Source of the DNA: Parachlamydiales bacterium
Lineage (GTDB): Bacteria > Chlamydiota > Chlamydiia > Chlamydiales > Rhabdochlamydiaceae
DNA: 64,000 nt
Direction of reading: 5' to 3'
Assembly (NCBI GenBank): GCA_027459675.1
Contig: DAIDHO010000004.1
Span: 1-64,000 of the forward strand
The number at the start of each line of letters is the position of its first letter. The first letter of the stretch is position 1. This document shows, in pieces, positions 28,091 to 36,221 of this stretch. The translations under genes and the position numbers were made by a program. The notes below the pieces were generated by a model. That model worked only from the letters and a program-made list of their open reading frames with translations. It was not told where the DNA came from and did not search any database.

Positions 28091-28910
28091 TATTTTAAAA
28101 CTTTCAACCGAATTTTTAACACATAGGGGGATTGTAAATCCCCGAAGACAGGTGGAAGAGCTACTCTCGCATGTTCTGAATCTTCCTCGCATTGAGCTTT
28201 ATATGCAATTTGATCGTCCCGTGATGGAGCTTGAGCTTGAAAAGCTTCGGGCCTATTTAAAAATGGGGGCTCAAAAAATGCCGTGGCAATATATTTTGGG
28301 GCAGGTGCAATTTTTGGGATGTTCTATCGAAGTTTCACGTGATGTGCTTATCCCCAGGCCTGAGACAGAGATTTTAGCTGATATGATTCTCAAAGAGCTC
28401 CCCGCAGCTCCTATTGTGATCTGGGATGTGTGCTGTGGGTCTGGGTGTGTGGGGATCGCTCTCAAAAAGAAAAAACTGAAAGCGACCGTAATTTTATCAG
28501 ATCTTTCCCATAAAGCGATTGAAATGGCTCGCAAAAATGCCCAAAAAAATGAAGTTGAGGTTATTTTAAGGCAGGGGGATCTCTTAAAACCTTTTGAAGG
28601 GGAGAAAGCCGATATCGTTGTCTGTAATCCTCCCTACGTTTCAGAAGAGGAATATGCACACTTAGATCCCCAAGTGCGTGACTTTGAACCCAAAGAAGCC
28701 CTGGTCGCAGAAAAGCAGGGGATGGCGTTTTATGAACGGCTATCAACAGAACTCTCTTCTTACTTGAACCCGGGCGGTAAAGTCTATTTAGAAATTGGCA
28801 CGGCGATGGGGGGGCGTCTTCATCAGCTATTCTCCAAGCAGGGATGGAGGGTTATAGAGATCATGAAAGACTGGTCTTCACACGATCGATTTATAAAGCT
28901 ATCTTTTTAA
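28074..28910 (+). CDS. prmC: Release factor glutamine N5-methyltransferase
   Basis: Methylates the GGQ glutamine of release factors. The helical N-terminal domain is followed by a Rossmann fold with [15 protein letters not shown] (SAM motif I) and the catalytic [11 protein letters not shown] near residue 183. Also typical is [17 protein letters not shown]. The open frame begins 75 bp earlier, but ATG at 28074 ([15 protein letters not shown]) matches the family and overlaps the prfA end by 17 bp. Also known as hemK. Confidence 0.95.
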   Translation: MKTVSDILKLSTEFLTHRGIVNPRRQVEELLSHVLNLPRIELYMQFDRPVMELELEKLRAYLKMGAQKMPWQYILGQVQFLGCSIEVSRDVLIPRPETEILADMILKELPAAPIVIWDVCCGSGCVGIALKKKKLKATVILSDLSHKAIEMARKNAQKNEVEVILRQGDLLKPFEGEKADIVVCNPPYVSEEEYAHLDPQVRDFEPKEALVAEKQGMAFYERLSTELSSYLNPGGKVYLEIGTAMGGRLHQLFSKQGWRVIEIMKDWSSHDRFIKLSF

Positions 28911-28966
28911 AACAGATCTCTAGTACAATTTTATTTAAACTTTAGCATTTGTATCTTATAAATCCC

Positions 28967-28995
28967 TTGAAATAGAGGGGCTTTTAAGATAAGAT
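28967..28995 (+). promoter_or_regulatory. Possible promoter for ffh
   Basis: TTGAAA at 28967-28972 and TAAGAT at 28990-28995 are separated by 17 bases, 15 bases before the ffh ATG. The short leader would leave little room for a ribosome-binding site, so the call is tentative. Confidence 0.35.
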
Positions 28996-29010
28996 AGTGA
29001 CCTTCAATTT

Positions 29011-30348
29011 ATGTTTGGAACGTTAACCGAAAAATTTAGAAATTTAGCCTCCCGTTTAGTAGGTCAGAAGACGCTTACGGAAGAAAATATTTCAGACGCC
29101 GTCCGTCAGGTCCGTCTGGCGCTTTTAGATGCCGATGTGAACTTTGCTGTTGTAAGCCAGTTTGTAAAACGGGTGAAAGAAAAGGCCATCGGGGATAAAG
29201 CTTTAAAAGCAGTGGCGCCGGGCGAGCAGTTCATTCAAATTGTACATGAAGAGCTCATGGCTCTCATGGGAATGGAAGGGGTGGCGCTCCAATTCAAGGG
29301 ATCACCCACCGTCATTATGCTCTGTGGCTTGCAAGGATCGGGTAAAACGACATCGACGGCCAAACTGGCCTATTTTTTACAGAAAAAGCCCCACCAGAAA
29401 AAAGTGCTAGTAGCAGCCTGCGACTTGCAGCGACCTGCTGCGGTAGAGCAGCTCCAAACGCTTTGTCGATCCATTGAAACTCCGCTTTTTGCACTTGCTG
29501 GTGAAAAGGATCCTGTTAAAGTGGCACGTGCTGCGCTTGCTAAAGCAAAAGATGAAAAATTTGATGTCTTGCTTGTCGATACAGCAGGGCGTCTTCATAT
29601 CGACACGGAACTGATGGATGAATTGCATCGGATGAAAGAGGTGCTTCATCCCCATGAGATTTTATTTGTGGCCAGCTCGCAAGCGGGGCAAGATGCAGTG
29701 ACCACAGCACACGCCTTTGACCAGCAGATGTCGATTACAGGTACTATATTGACTATGCTCGATGGAACGTCTCGTGCAGGTGCGGCGATTTCAATCCGAG
29801 AAGTGACCCAAAAGCCGCTCAAATTTGAAGGAATGGGCGAGAAAATAGCCGATTTTCAACCGTTTAACCCTCAATCGATGGCCGACCGTATTTTGGGGAT
29901 GGGAGATATCGTCAATCTGGTTCGAAGGGCACAAGAAGAATTCGATGAAAACCAAACTGCGGCGCTTGAAAAAAAACTCCTCAAAGCCGCTTTTACATAT
30001 GACGATTATCTCAAACAAATGACAGCGATGAAGCGGATGGGTCCCCTGAAAAATCTGCTGCAGATGATACCTGGTATGTCACAATTTCCTAATTTTGAGC
30101 AATCTACCGGGGAGTTGAATAAAATTGAAGCGATGATCTTATCGATGACGCCGAGTGAAAGAATTGAGAAAGTAGAACTGATTCCCTCTCGCCGTTGGCG
30201 TATTGCCAAGGGGAGTGGAACATCAGTGGATGATGTGAACCGGATGATCAAAGGATTTAAGAGGATGAAGGATCTTTTTAAGAACTTACCTAAGAAGTCT
30301 TTACAAAATCCCGCCTCCCTGAAAAATTTGGGCGACTTTTTCAGATAA
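29011..30348 (+). CDS. ffh: Signal recognition particle protein Ffh
   Basis: SRP54 GTPase that targets nascent membrane proteins. N domain (MFGTLTEKFRNLASRLVGQK), G1 GLQGSGKTTSTAKLA near residue 110, G3 LVDTAGRLHIDTEL, G4 area ITGTILTMLDGTSRAGAA, then the Met-rich M domain (MTAMKRMGPLKNLLQMIPGM) for signal peptides and SRP RNA. Note that the G4 motif reads TMLDGTSRAG where TKLDGTARGG is usual: Lys of TKLD is Met. Length 445 aa is normal. The SRP RNA gene is not in the window. Confidence 0.95.
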   Translation: MFGTLTEKFRNLASRLVGQKTLTEENISDAVRQVRLALLDADVNFAVVSQFVKRVKEKAIGDKALKAVAPGEQFIQIVHEELMALMGMEGVALQFKGSPTVIMLCGLQGSGKTTSTAKLAYFLQKKPHQKKVLVAACDLQRPAAVEQLQTLCRSIETPLFALAGEKDPVKVARAALAKAKDEKFDVLLVDTAGRLHIDTELMDELHRMKEVLHPHEILFVASSQAGQDAVTTAHAFDQQMSITGTILTMLDGTSRAGAAISIREVTQKPLKFEGMGEKIADFQPFNPQSMADRILGMGDIVNLVRRAQEEFDENQTAALEKKLLKAAFTYDDYLKQMTAMKRMGPLKNLLQMIPGMSQFPNFEQSTGELNKIEAMILSMTPSERIEKVELIPSRRWRIAKGSGTSVDDVNRMIKGFKRMKDLFKNLPKKSLQNPASLKNLGDFFR

Positions 30349-30374
30349 AAATTAAAATTGAATGGAGAATAAAT

Positions 30375-30782
30375 ATGGCAGTTAAAATTCGTATGCGACA
30401 ACAAGGCCGGAAAAATCGACAGACCTTTCGTCTCGTGGTGACTGATATTAGAAACCCGCGCGATGGAAAGTATGTGGAAACCTTAGGGTCGTATGATCCT
30501 CATCGGAAAGAAAATAATATCACCGTTAATACAGAACGACTGAACTATTGGCTCAGCAAAGGGGCGATTCTTTCTGAGAGTGCAGAAAGACTTGTAAAAG
30601 GGATAGCTCCTGAGGTGATCCGTCAAATGAAAGAAAAACAAAATGCAAAAAGGGTCAAGCTTGCTGTAGCTCGTCGGAAGAAAAAGGAAAAGCCTGCAAA
30701 AAAAACAGCGGCTCCTGCGGCTTCAGAAGCTCCGAAGAAAAAACGGGCTCCTGCTGCTAAAAAGGCGAAAGCGCAAGAATAA
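30375..30782 (+). CDS. rpsP: 30S ribosomal protein S16
   Basis: The core MAVKIRMRQQGRKNRQTFR and the segment YDPHRKENNITVNTERLNYW identify S16. The family core is ~80-90 residues; here an Ala/Lys/Pro-rich tail (from about residue 95) lengthens it to 135 aa. Ribosome-binding GGAG precedes the ATG. Order rpsP-trmD-rplS is the common bacterial operon. Confidence 0.96.
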   Translation: MAVKIRMRQQGRKNRQTFRLVVTDIRNPRDGKYVETLGSYDPHRKENNITVNTERLNYWLSKGAILSESAERLVKGIAPEVIRQMKEKQNAKRVKLAVARRKKKEKPAKKTAAPAASEAPKKKRAPAAKKAKAQE

Positions 30783-30788
30783 AAAAGG

Positions 30789-31469
30789 ATGAAAATTGAT
30801 ATTCTTTCCCTCTTTCCGGAGTATTTTAAGGGTCCTTTTGAGGTCAGTATCATCAAGAAGGCCCAAACTCAGGGGATCCTAGAGATTAACCTGATTGATA
30901 TCCGATCTTTTGCTAGCAATAAGTATGCAAAAGTGGATGATCGGCCCTACGGAGGAGGTCCCGGCATGGTTCTCATGCCAGAACCTGTTTGTGCAGCAAT
31001 TCGGAGTGTCAAACAGGAAACGAGCCATGTGATTTATCTTTCTCCTCAAGGAAAGAAGCTCACCGCCAAAAAATGTGAAGAGCTTGCAAAAAAAGAGCAC
31101 CTTATTTTGCTGTGCGGACACTATGAAGGAGTAGATGAAAGAATCCTTCAAAAAGAAGTCAATGAAGAGATTAGCATAGGGGATTATGTGCTAACAAACG
31201 GATGCTTGGCGGCCATTGTGGTGTTGGATGCGACCGTTCGTTTTATCCCCGGAGTTTTAGGGCATGAAGATGCGCCTTGGCACGATTCATTTCAGGATGG
31301 GATTTTTGATGCACCTCACTATACTCGGCCTGAGGTGTTCGAAGGGGCGGCTGTTCCCAACGTCTTAAAGTCGGGACACCACCTGAATATTGCGAAATGG
31401 CGAAGAGAAATGGGTTTAGAAAAAACCAAGCGTGTGCGCCCAGATATTTTAGATAAAACAGGAGTTTAA
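30789..31469 (+). CDS. trmD: tRNA (guanine-N1-)-methyltransferase TrmD
   Basis: SPOUT methyltransferase that makes m1G37 next to the anticodon. Signatures: [39 protein letters not shown] (trefoil knot), [13 protein letters not shown] and [20 protein letters not shown]. Length 226 aa. It starts 6 bp after rpsP and ends 2 bp before rplS. Confidence 0.97.
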   Translation: MKIDILSLFPEYFKGPFEVSIIKKAQTQGILEINLIDIRSFASNKYAKVDDRPYGGGPGMVLMPEPVCAAIRSVKQETSHVIYLSPQGKKLTAKKCEELAKKEHLILLCGHYEGVDERILQKEVNEEISIGDYVLTNGCLAAIVVLDATVRFIPGVLGHEDAPWHDSFQDGIFDAPHYTRPEVFEGAAVPNVLKSGHHLNIAKWRREMGLEKTKRVRPDILDKTGV

Positions 31470-31471
31470 AA

Positions 31472-31885
31472 ATGAAACAGAATAAAGTCATTCAGGAGTT
31501 GGAAGGAGAATTTCTCAAAAAAGATCTTCCAGCATTCCGTGTGGGAGATACTTTAACAGTTCACACCAAGATTGTGGAAGGTGAAAAAGAGCGTATTCAG
31601 ATGTTTACAGGCACCGTGATTGCCCGTCGGGGAAGTGGTCTTTCTGAGACGATTGCTCTCTATAGAGTATCTTATGGAGCAGGCATGGAAAGGGTTTTTC
31701 TAATTCATAGCCCTCGTGTTGCAAAAGTAGAAGTCGTTAAAAGTGGTAAAGTGCGCAAAGCAAAGCTGTACCATCTGCGTGGTGCTTCAGGGAAAGCAGC
31801 AAAAGTTAAAGAACAAATCGGATCAGGTGTGGAAAGAAGTGTCGAAAATGAACCCGTTCCCGCTCCTGAAGTCTCCAGTAACTGA
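31472..31885 (+). CDS. rplS: 50S ribosomal protein L19
   Basis: The segments [35 protein letters not shown] and [20 protein letters not shown] are classic L19. The C-terminus is extended beyond the usual ~115 residues to 137 aa, and its coding end overlaps the start of rnhB by 38 bp. Confidence 0.96.
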   Translation: MKQNKVIQELEGEFLKKDLPAFRVGDTLTVHTKIVEGEKERIQMFTGTVIARRGSGLSETIALYRVSYGAGMERVFLIHSPRVAKVEVVKSGKVRKAKLYHLRGASGKAAKVKEQIGSGVERSVENEPVPAPEVSSN

Positions 31886-32603
31886 GATATCCGTTGAAAG
31901 GAAACGTTTCCTTGAGATCACGCAGCTTGAAAGAGCAGCTCGGAATCAAGGATTTTCCAAAATTGCGGGGGTGGATGAGGCAGGTCGTGGCCCCTTGGCC
32001 GGTCCTGTGGTGGCAGCAGCTTGCATTCTTCCTCACGATTTTTATATGAACGAAATAGATGACAGCAAACGTCTGAATCTTGAGCAGCGTGAAAAAATGT
32101 TTGACATTCTTATGAAACAGCCTGGTGTGTGCTATGGGATTGGAATCATTGAAGCACTTATTATCGATCAGGTTAATATTTTACAGGCGACTTTGCAAGC
32201 GATGGCCGCTGCCGTTTCTGTGTTAAAAGAGAAGCCCGATCTGATTTTTATTGATGGGATCCACAAGCCTTCCATTGAAATCCCTTGCCACTCAATTATA
32301 AAAGGAGACCGTCTTTCCCAATCGATCATGGCAGCAGCCATCATTGCCAAGGTCACCCGGGATCGCCAAATGATCGATTTTGACAAAGAGTATCCTCAGT
32401 ACGGTTTTTCCTATCATAAAGGGTATCCTACCCCGCAACACTTGGAAGCTCTTGATAAGTGGGGTCCTTGCCCTCTGCATCGAAAATCGTTTGGTCCTGT
32501 AAAAAATAGGCCCCTTCAAAGAGTACCAATAAAGAGTACAAAAGGGAAAGGGGTGAGGGAGGTGGCTAAAAAAAATCGGGAGCAGAGGCAAAACATTGAA
32601 TAA
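31848..32603 (+). CDS. rnhB: Ribonuclease HII
   Basis: Cuts RNA in RNA-DNA hybrids. The catalytic motif [19 protein letters not shown] is at about residues 40-58, with further [12 protein letters not shown] and the segment [20 protein letters not shown]. The open frame reaches back into rplS; ATG at 31848 (MNPFPLLKS) leaves a plausible ~40-residue leader as in Chlamydia. The C-terminal 25 residues are basic ([20 protein letters not shown]). It overlaps gmk by 8 bp. Confidence 0.94.
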   Translation: MNPFPLLKSPVTEISVERKRFLEITQLERAARNQGFSKIAGVDEAGRGPLAGPVVAAACILPHDFYMNEIDDSKRLNLEQREKMFDILMKQPGVCYGIGIIEALIIDQVNILQATLQAMAAAVSVLKEKPDLIFIDGIHKPSIEIPCHSIIKGDRLSQSIMAAAIIAKVTRDRQMIDFDKEYPQYGFSYHKGYPTPQHLEALDKWGPCPLHRKSFGPVKNRPLQRVPIKSTKGKGVREVAKKNREQRQNIE

Positions 32604-33186
32604 AAAACTTCTAGGAAATCTTCCGCGAGGCCTTCTTTTTATCATTAGCGCCCCTGCTGGCACAGGTAAAACCACCCTTGTTCAAATGCTCACTCAGGAA
32701 TTTCCCTGCGTTACACGAGCGATTACCTGTACGACTCGTAAACCCAGGCCCGGGGAAAAAGATGGTGTTGATTACTTTTTTTTAACCGAACAAAAATTCC
32801 AGGAAAAGATTAAACAAGGTGATTTTTTAGAGCATGCAAACGTTTTTGGAAACTTCTATGGCACCTCTTACTCTCTGCTTGAAAAAGAGCTGAACAGTGG
32901 AAAACATGTGGTGTTAGTGATCGATACCCAAGGGGCTTTGCAGCTGCGTCATAAAGTGAAGGCAATTTTTATTTTTATTTCCCCCCCTTCCTTAGAAGAG
33001 CTCAAAAAAAGATTAGTCAAGCGAAGGACTGAATCTCCTGAACTCATTGAAAAAAGAATCGTCTGGGCACGACATGAGCTTGAGATGATCTCGTATTACG
33101 ATTATCATATTATTAACGATGAATTGTCGGTTGCTTATGAAGAATTAAAAAGTATTTTAATTGCTGAAGAAGACCGCGTACGATAG
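32596..33186 (+). CDS. gmk: Guanylate kinase
   Basis: Phosphorylates GMP to GDP. P-loop SAPAGTGKTTLVQML near residues 18-32, GMP-binding TRKPRPGEKDGVDYFF and FLEHANVFGNFYGTSY, lid region KRRTESPELIEKRI. Length 196 aa is typical. Start overlaps rnhB, stop is 12 bp before the next small gene. Confidence 0.97.
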   Translation: MNKKLLGNLPRGLLFIISAPAGTGKTTLVQMLTQEFPCVTRAITCTTRKPRPGEKDGVDYFFLTEQKFQEKIKQGDFLEHANVFGNFYGTSYSLLEKELNSGKHVVLVIDTQGALQLRHKVKAIFIFISPPSLEELKKRLVKRRTESPELIEKRIVWARHELEMISYYDYHIINDELSVAYEELKSILIAEEDRVR

Positions 33187-33198
33187 GAGAAATAAGTT

Positions 33199-33435
33199 AT
33201 GGTACAAAAAGACGTCCTGACGAATGAAGCGCTTAAAAAGCATTTTCACGACAACTTTGAGCTCGCGCAGTTTGCAATCAATGTAGCCCGTTATCTCATC
33301 AATTCAGGTCATGAAGTTGATGTTCCTTATCTATTGAAAGAGATCCAGCGAAATCCCAAACTTTATACCCCTGAGAACTTAGCTCTTCTTGACAAAGCGG
33401 ATGAAGAAGAAGATACTCAATCCTCCCATGTCTAA
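33199..33435 (+). CDS. Small conserved protein between gmk and metG, possibly RNA polymerase omega-like
   Basis: 78 aa. Chlamydia has a small hypothetical gene in exactly this slot, and in many bacteria rpoZ (omega) follows gmk. The segment NFELAQFAINVARYLINSG is compatible with the omega core (F.L...A..RA), but the match is weak and the usual N-terminus is missing. The C-terminus is acidic. ATG has AGGAG upstream. It overlaps metG by 8 bp. Gene is sure; identity as omega is a guess from position. Confidence 0.7.
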   Translation: MVQKDVLTNEALKKHFHDNFELAQFAINVARYLINSGHEVDVPYLLKEIQRNPKLYTPENLALLDKADEEEDTQSSHV

Positions 33436-35113
33436 ACGCATTTTAATTACCTCCGCTCTTCCCTATGCCAATGGACAGCTCCATTTTGGTCATATTGCAG
33501 GAGCTTATTTGCCTGCCGATTGTTATGCGAGATTTCAAAGACTCATAGGGAGCGAGGTCCTTTATATATGCGGATCAGATGAATATGGAGTTGCCATCAC
33601 GCTCAGCGCTGAGATGGCAGGCCGTACCCCTCAAGAGCATGTCGACCATTTTCATGCTATCAACAAAAAGCTCTTTGAACAGCTCCACTTTTCTTTTGAT
33701 CATTTTTCTAGAACCACCTGGCCTGGGCATATTCCCCTTGTGCAGGATTTTTTTCTGGATCTTCTAAAAAACGGTTACATCGAAGAGAAGGTTACAGAAC
33801 AACTTTTTTCACCACAAGATAACCGATTTCTGGCCGATCGATATGTGATTGGAACCTGTCCCAAATGTAGCTTTGAAAATGCAAGAGGGGATGAATGTAC
33901 TCGTTGTGGATCGAGTTATGAAGCTACAGATCTGAAAAATCCTCGCTCTAAGCTTACCCAAGCTCCTCTTATCCTGAAAGAGACCAAACACTGGTTTCTC
34001 CTCTTTGACAAGTTTAAAGAGCCGCTCACAAAATGGATGAGCGAGAAATCGTGGAAACCCAATGTCATTAATTTTGCCAGGACATATGTCGAGGATTTAA
34101 AACCACGTGCCATTACCCGAGATGGGGAATGGGGTGTGCCCATCCCTCTTCCTGGAACAGAAGGAAAAGTTCTCTATGTCTGGTTTGACGCTCCCATCGG
34201 TTACATCTCGGCAACCCAGGAGTGGGCTCAGCTTAAAGGAGATCCCGACGCTTGGAAACTCTATTGGCTGGACCCTGATACCACTACGTATATTCAGTTC
34301 ATTGGAAAGGATAACATTCCTTTCCATGCTGTGTTTTTCCCGGCGATGGTGATGGGTCAAAATCGGCCGTATCACCAAGTGGACTACCTATCGGCAAACG
34401 AATTTTTGAACTTGGAGGGGCGGCAATTTAGTAAGTCTGAAGGTTGGACGATCGACCTTGCCCAATTTTTTACTTCATTTACCGTCGACCAAATCCGGTA
34501 TACCTTAGCTGCCAATGCTCCTGAGAATCAAGATTCAGAATTTACTTGGAGAGATTTTCAATGTCGTTGCAACTCTGAGCTTCTAGGCAAGTACGGTAAC
34601 CTTGTTCATCGTGTCCTCGTCTTTATCCAAAATCAATGTGCCGGAGAGATCCCTTCTGCTACGCCTGATCTAGCTTTCTTGGAGCAACTCCATGAAAAAG
34701 TCAAAGAGGCGCAAAGGGCTTACGAGCAATTCCAGCTACGTAAGGCTGCCACTCTCATCATGGAAATTGCTCAAATGGGGAATGTCTATTTTGATCATTA
34801 TAAGCCCTGGGTGCTGGTAAAAACTCCTCAGACACGGCCCCAGATGGAAAAAGTGCTTGCCACTTGTCTAGAGTGCTTGAAATGTTTAGCACTTGTTTCC
34901 TTGCCTATCATCCCTGAAACCGCTCAAAAATTATGGGCTTTCTTAGGTTATAACACCTGTCTTGCCCAGGAGCAGTGGGAGAAAGTGATTCAGATGAAGG
35001 TTTTAAGTAAAAAAATTGTCAATCCAGAAGTGCTTTTCAAGCGTGTGGAAGACCATGAAATTGCATTGCACGAGCAGCACTTAAAAACGTTATTTAATAG
35101 ATCTAATAAGTAA
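33428..35113 (+). CDS. metG: Methionyl-tRNA synthetase
   Basis: Class I synthetase. ATG at 33428 (MSKRILITSALPYANGQLHF) is used rather than the upstream in-frame start, because it puts the HIGH-like motif (HFGHIAG) at the normal distance. The zinc knuckle region reads CPKCSFENARGDECTRCG and the KMSKS-like loop QFSKSEGW. A helical anticodon-binding domain forms the C-terminal half. Length 561 aa, without the extra C-terminal tRNA-binding domain, as in other short MetRS forms. Confidence 0.96.
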   Translation: MSKRILITSALPYANGQLHFGHIAGAYLPADCYARFQRLIGSEVLYICGSDEYGVAITLSAEMAGRTPQEHVDHFHAINKKLFEQLHFSFDHFSRTTWPGHIPLVQDFFLDLLKNGYIEEKVTEQLFSPQDNRFLADRYVIGTCPKCSFENARGDECTRCGSSYEATDLKNPRSKLTQAPLILKETKHWFLLFDKFKEPLTKWMSEKSWKPNVINFARTYVEDLKPRAITRDGEWGVPIPLPGTEGKVLYVWFDAPIGYISATQEWAQLKGDPDAWKLYWLDPDTTTYIQFIGKDNIPFHAVFFPAMVMGQNRPYHQVDYLSANEFLNLEGRQFSKSEGWTIDLAQFFTSFTVDQIRYTLAANAPENQDSEFTWRDFQCRCNSELLGKYGNLVHRVLVFIQNQCAGEIPSATPDLAFLEQLHEKVKEAQRAYEQFQLRKAATLIMEIAQMGNVYFDHYKPWVLVKTPQTRPQMEKVLATCLECLKCLALVSLPIIPETAQKLWAFLGYNTCLAQEQWEKVIQMKVLSKKIVNPEVLFKRVEDHEIALHEQHLKTLFNRSNK

Positions 35114-35161
35114 TAGTTTCTTTTTTTTGTTAAATATTTTTAATTATGCGAGAATGGATTC

Positions 35162-35956
35162 ATGATAGGTGCGGTGCATTTTAAATCTATTTATCACCAA
35201 TCGTGTTGGATGGGGGCGAATCTCGGAGGATTGGTTTTGGTGGCACTTCTAGTTAATAACGTTTGTGAGGTGTGCCTAAAGCAGAAAAGTTGGTATGAGC
35301 GGAACTTGATGAAAAAGTTTACAATGGGGGTAGTCCTTTATAACTATTTCCCTATCACCACTTCCACTTTAGTCCTAATTTTAATCACTTACTTTATAGC
35401 AAACGGTATTTTTTCACGATTTCCATTCATGAGATGGGAATTACAATATCCCTACAACAGCACGATCTCGGAGGAACAACCTCTATACAACATCATGATA
35501 GAGGAGGGACATACATCTAACGGCAAGACACGGAAGGAAGAATGTATTGCATATTTAAAATGGGCGTTCAACTCAAACGAAGAAAATTCTAAGAATCTCT
35601 TTGAAGATTCATCAGAACTATCAAAATCCTTGGGTAATGAAAAAGTACAAGTTACAATTAGACCGTTTACTAACGCCATTGAAGTAGCTGTAGAAATTGC
35701 TCTTGCGCTCTTTAATAAATGTAATATTAAAGAAGGAGATTATAGGCTTTACGCCTACCTCCTCCTTAAAAATACATATAATAGTGAAAAAGTTTTATCA
35801 GTCTACAGTGTTTGGACTACTTTCAAAAATGAAATGAAGTCTATCCGTGATTCAAAGGCTTTGTTGTGTGGCATTGGATACGAAGTTAATAAAAAGTTGG
35901 GAAAAAAAGTTATCACTTGGTATGAACTAGGCCCTCCTTCATTAGACATGTTTTAG
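35162..35956 (+). CDS. Putative Inc-like membrane protein, unknown
   Basis: No family recognised. Two hydrophobic helices lie near the N-terminus (GGLVLVALLVNNVCEV, residues ~20-35; FPITTSTLVLILITYFIA, ~62-80) with a ~25-residue connector, close to the bilobed Inc pattern. The rest is a soluble helical domain. Coding sequence is more AT-rich than metG. It sits in a slot where Chlamydia has metG followed directly by recD, so it looks like a lineage-specific insertion. Start ATG at 35162 lies 48 bp after metG. A 16-bp-arm hairpin follows the stop. Confidence 0.6.
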   Translation: MIGAVHFKSIYHQSCWMGANLGGLVLVALLVNNVCEVCLKQKSWYERNLMKKFTMGVVLYNYFPITTSTLVLILITYFIANGIFSRFPFMRWELQYPYNSTISEEQPLYNIMIEEGHTSNGKTRKEECIAYLKWAFNSNEENSKNLFEDSSELSKSLGNEKVQVTIRPFTNAIEVAVEIALALFNKCNIKEGDYRLYAYLLLKNTYNSEKVLSVYSVWTTFKNEMKSIRDSKALLCGIGYEVNKKLGKKVITWYELGPPSLDMF

Positions 35957-35960
35957 TGAA

Positions 35961-35996
35961 TAAGTAGACCTCTTGCTTAAGCACGAGGTCTACTTA
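35961..35996. repeat. Dispersed repeat copy 3, self-complementary form
   Basis: Arms TAAGTAGACCTCTTGC and GCACGAGGTCTACTTA pair over 16 bp with one mismatch around a TTAA loop. Each arm contains the GACCTC-TTGCTTAA core of the dispersed repeat. It lies 5 bp after the stop of the 35162 gene; there is no T-run, so it is not a standard terminator. Confidence 0.7.
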
Positions 35997-36221
35997 ATCC
36001 TATCTATGAGTTTTAGGTTTTGATTTAACTGGCCCCCTTTCCGTAAGCCTGCTTCATGGGGAAGTTTTCCCACTTCACCAAAGAGGAGGTGGATAGTTTA
36101 GAGGAATAAGTTGGTGAGGAATTGATAGAACTGATAAACATACTACCTCCTTTATTTACGCAAAGAGTTTACAAAAAAATAATAAAATGCCTACACTTTT
36201 TTTGCTAAAAAAGGAACAAAA

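Noticed and set aside
36056-36109. Mini-frame MGKFSHFTKEEVDSLEE
   Set aside because: Only 17 codons without a clear ribosome site; could be the relic of a gene but evidence is too thin.
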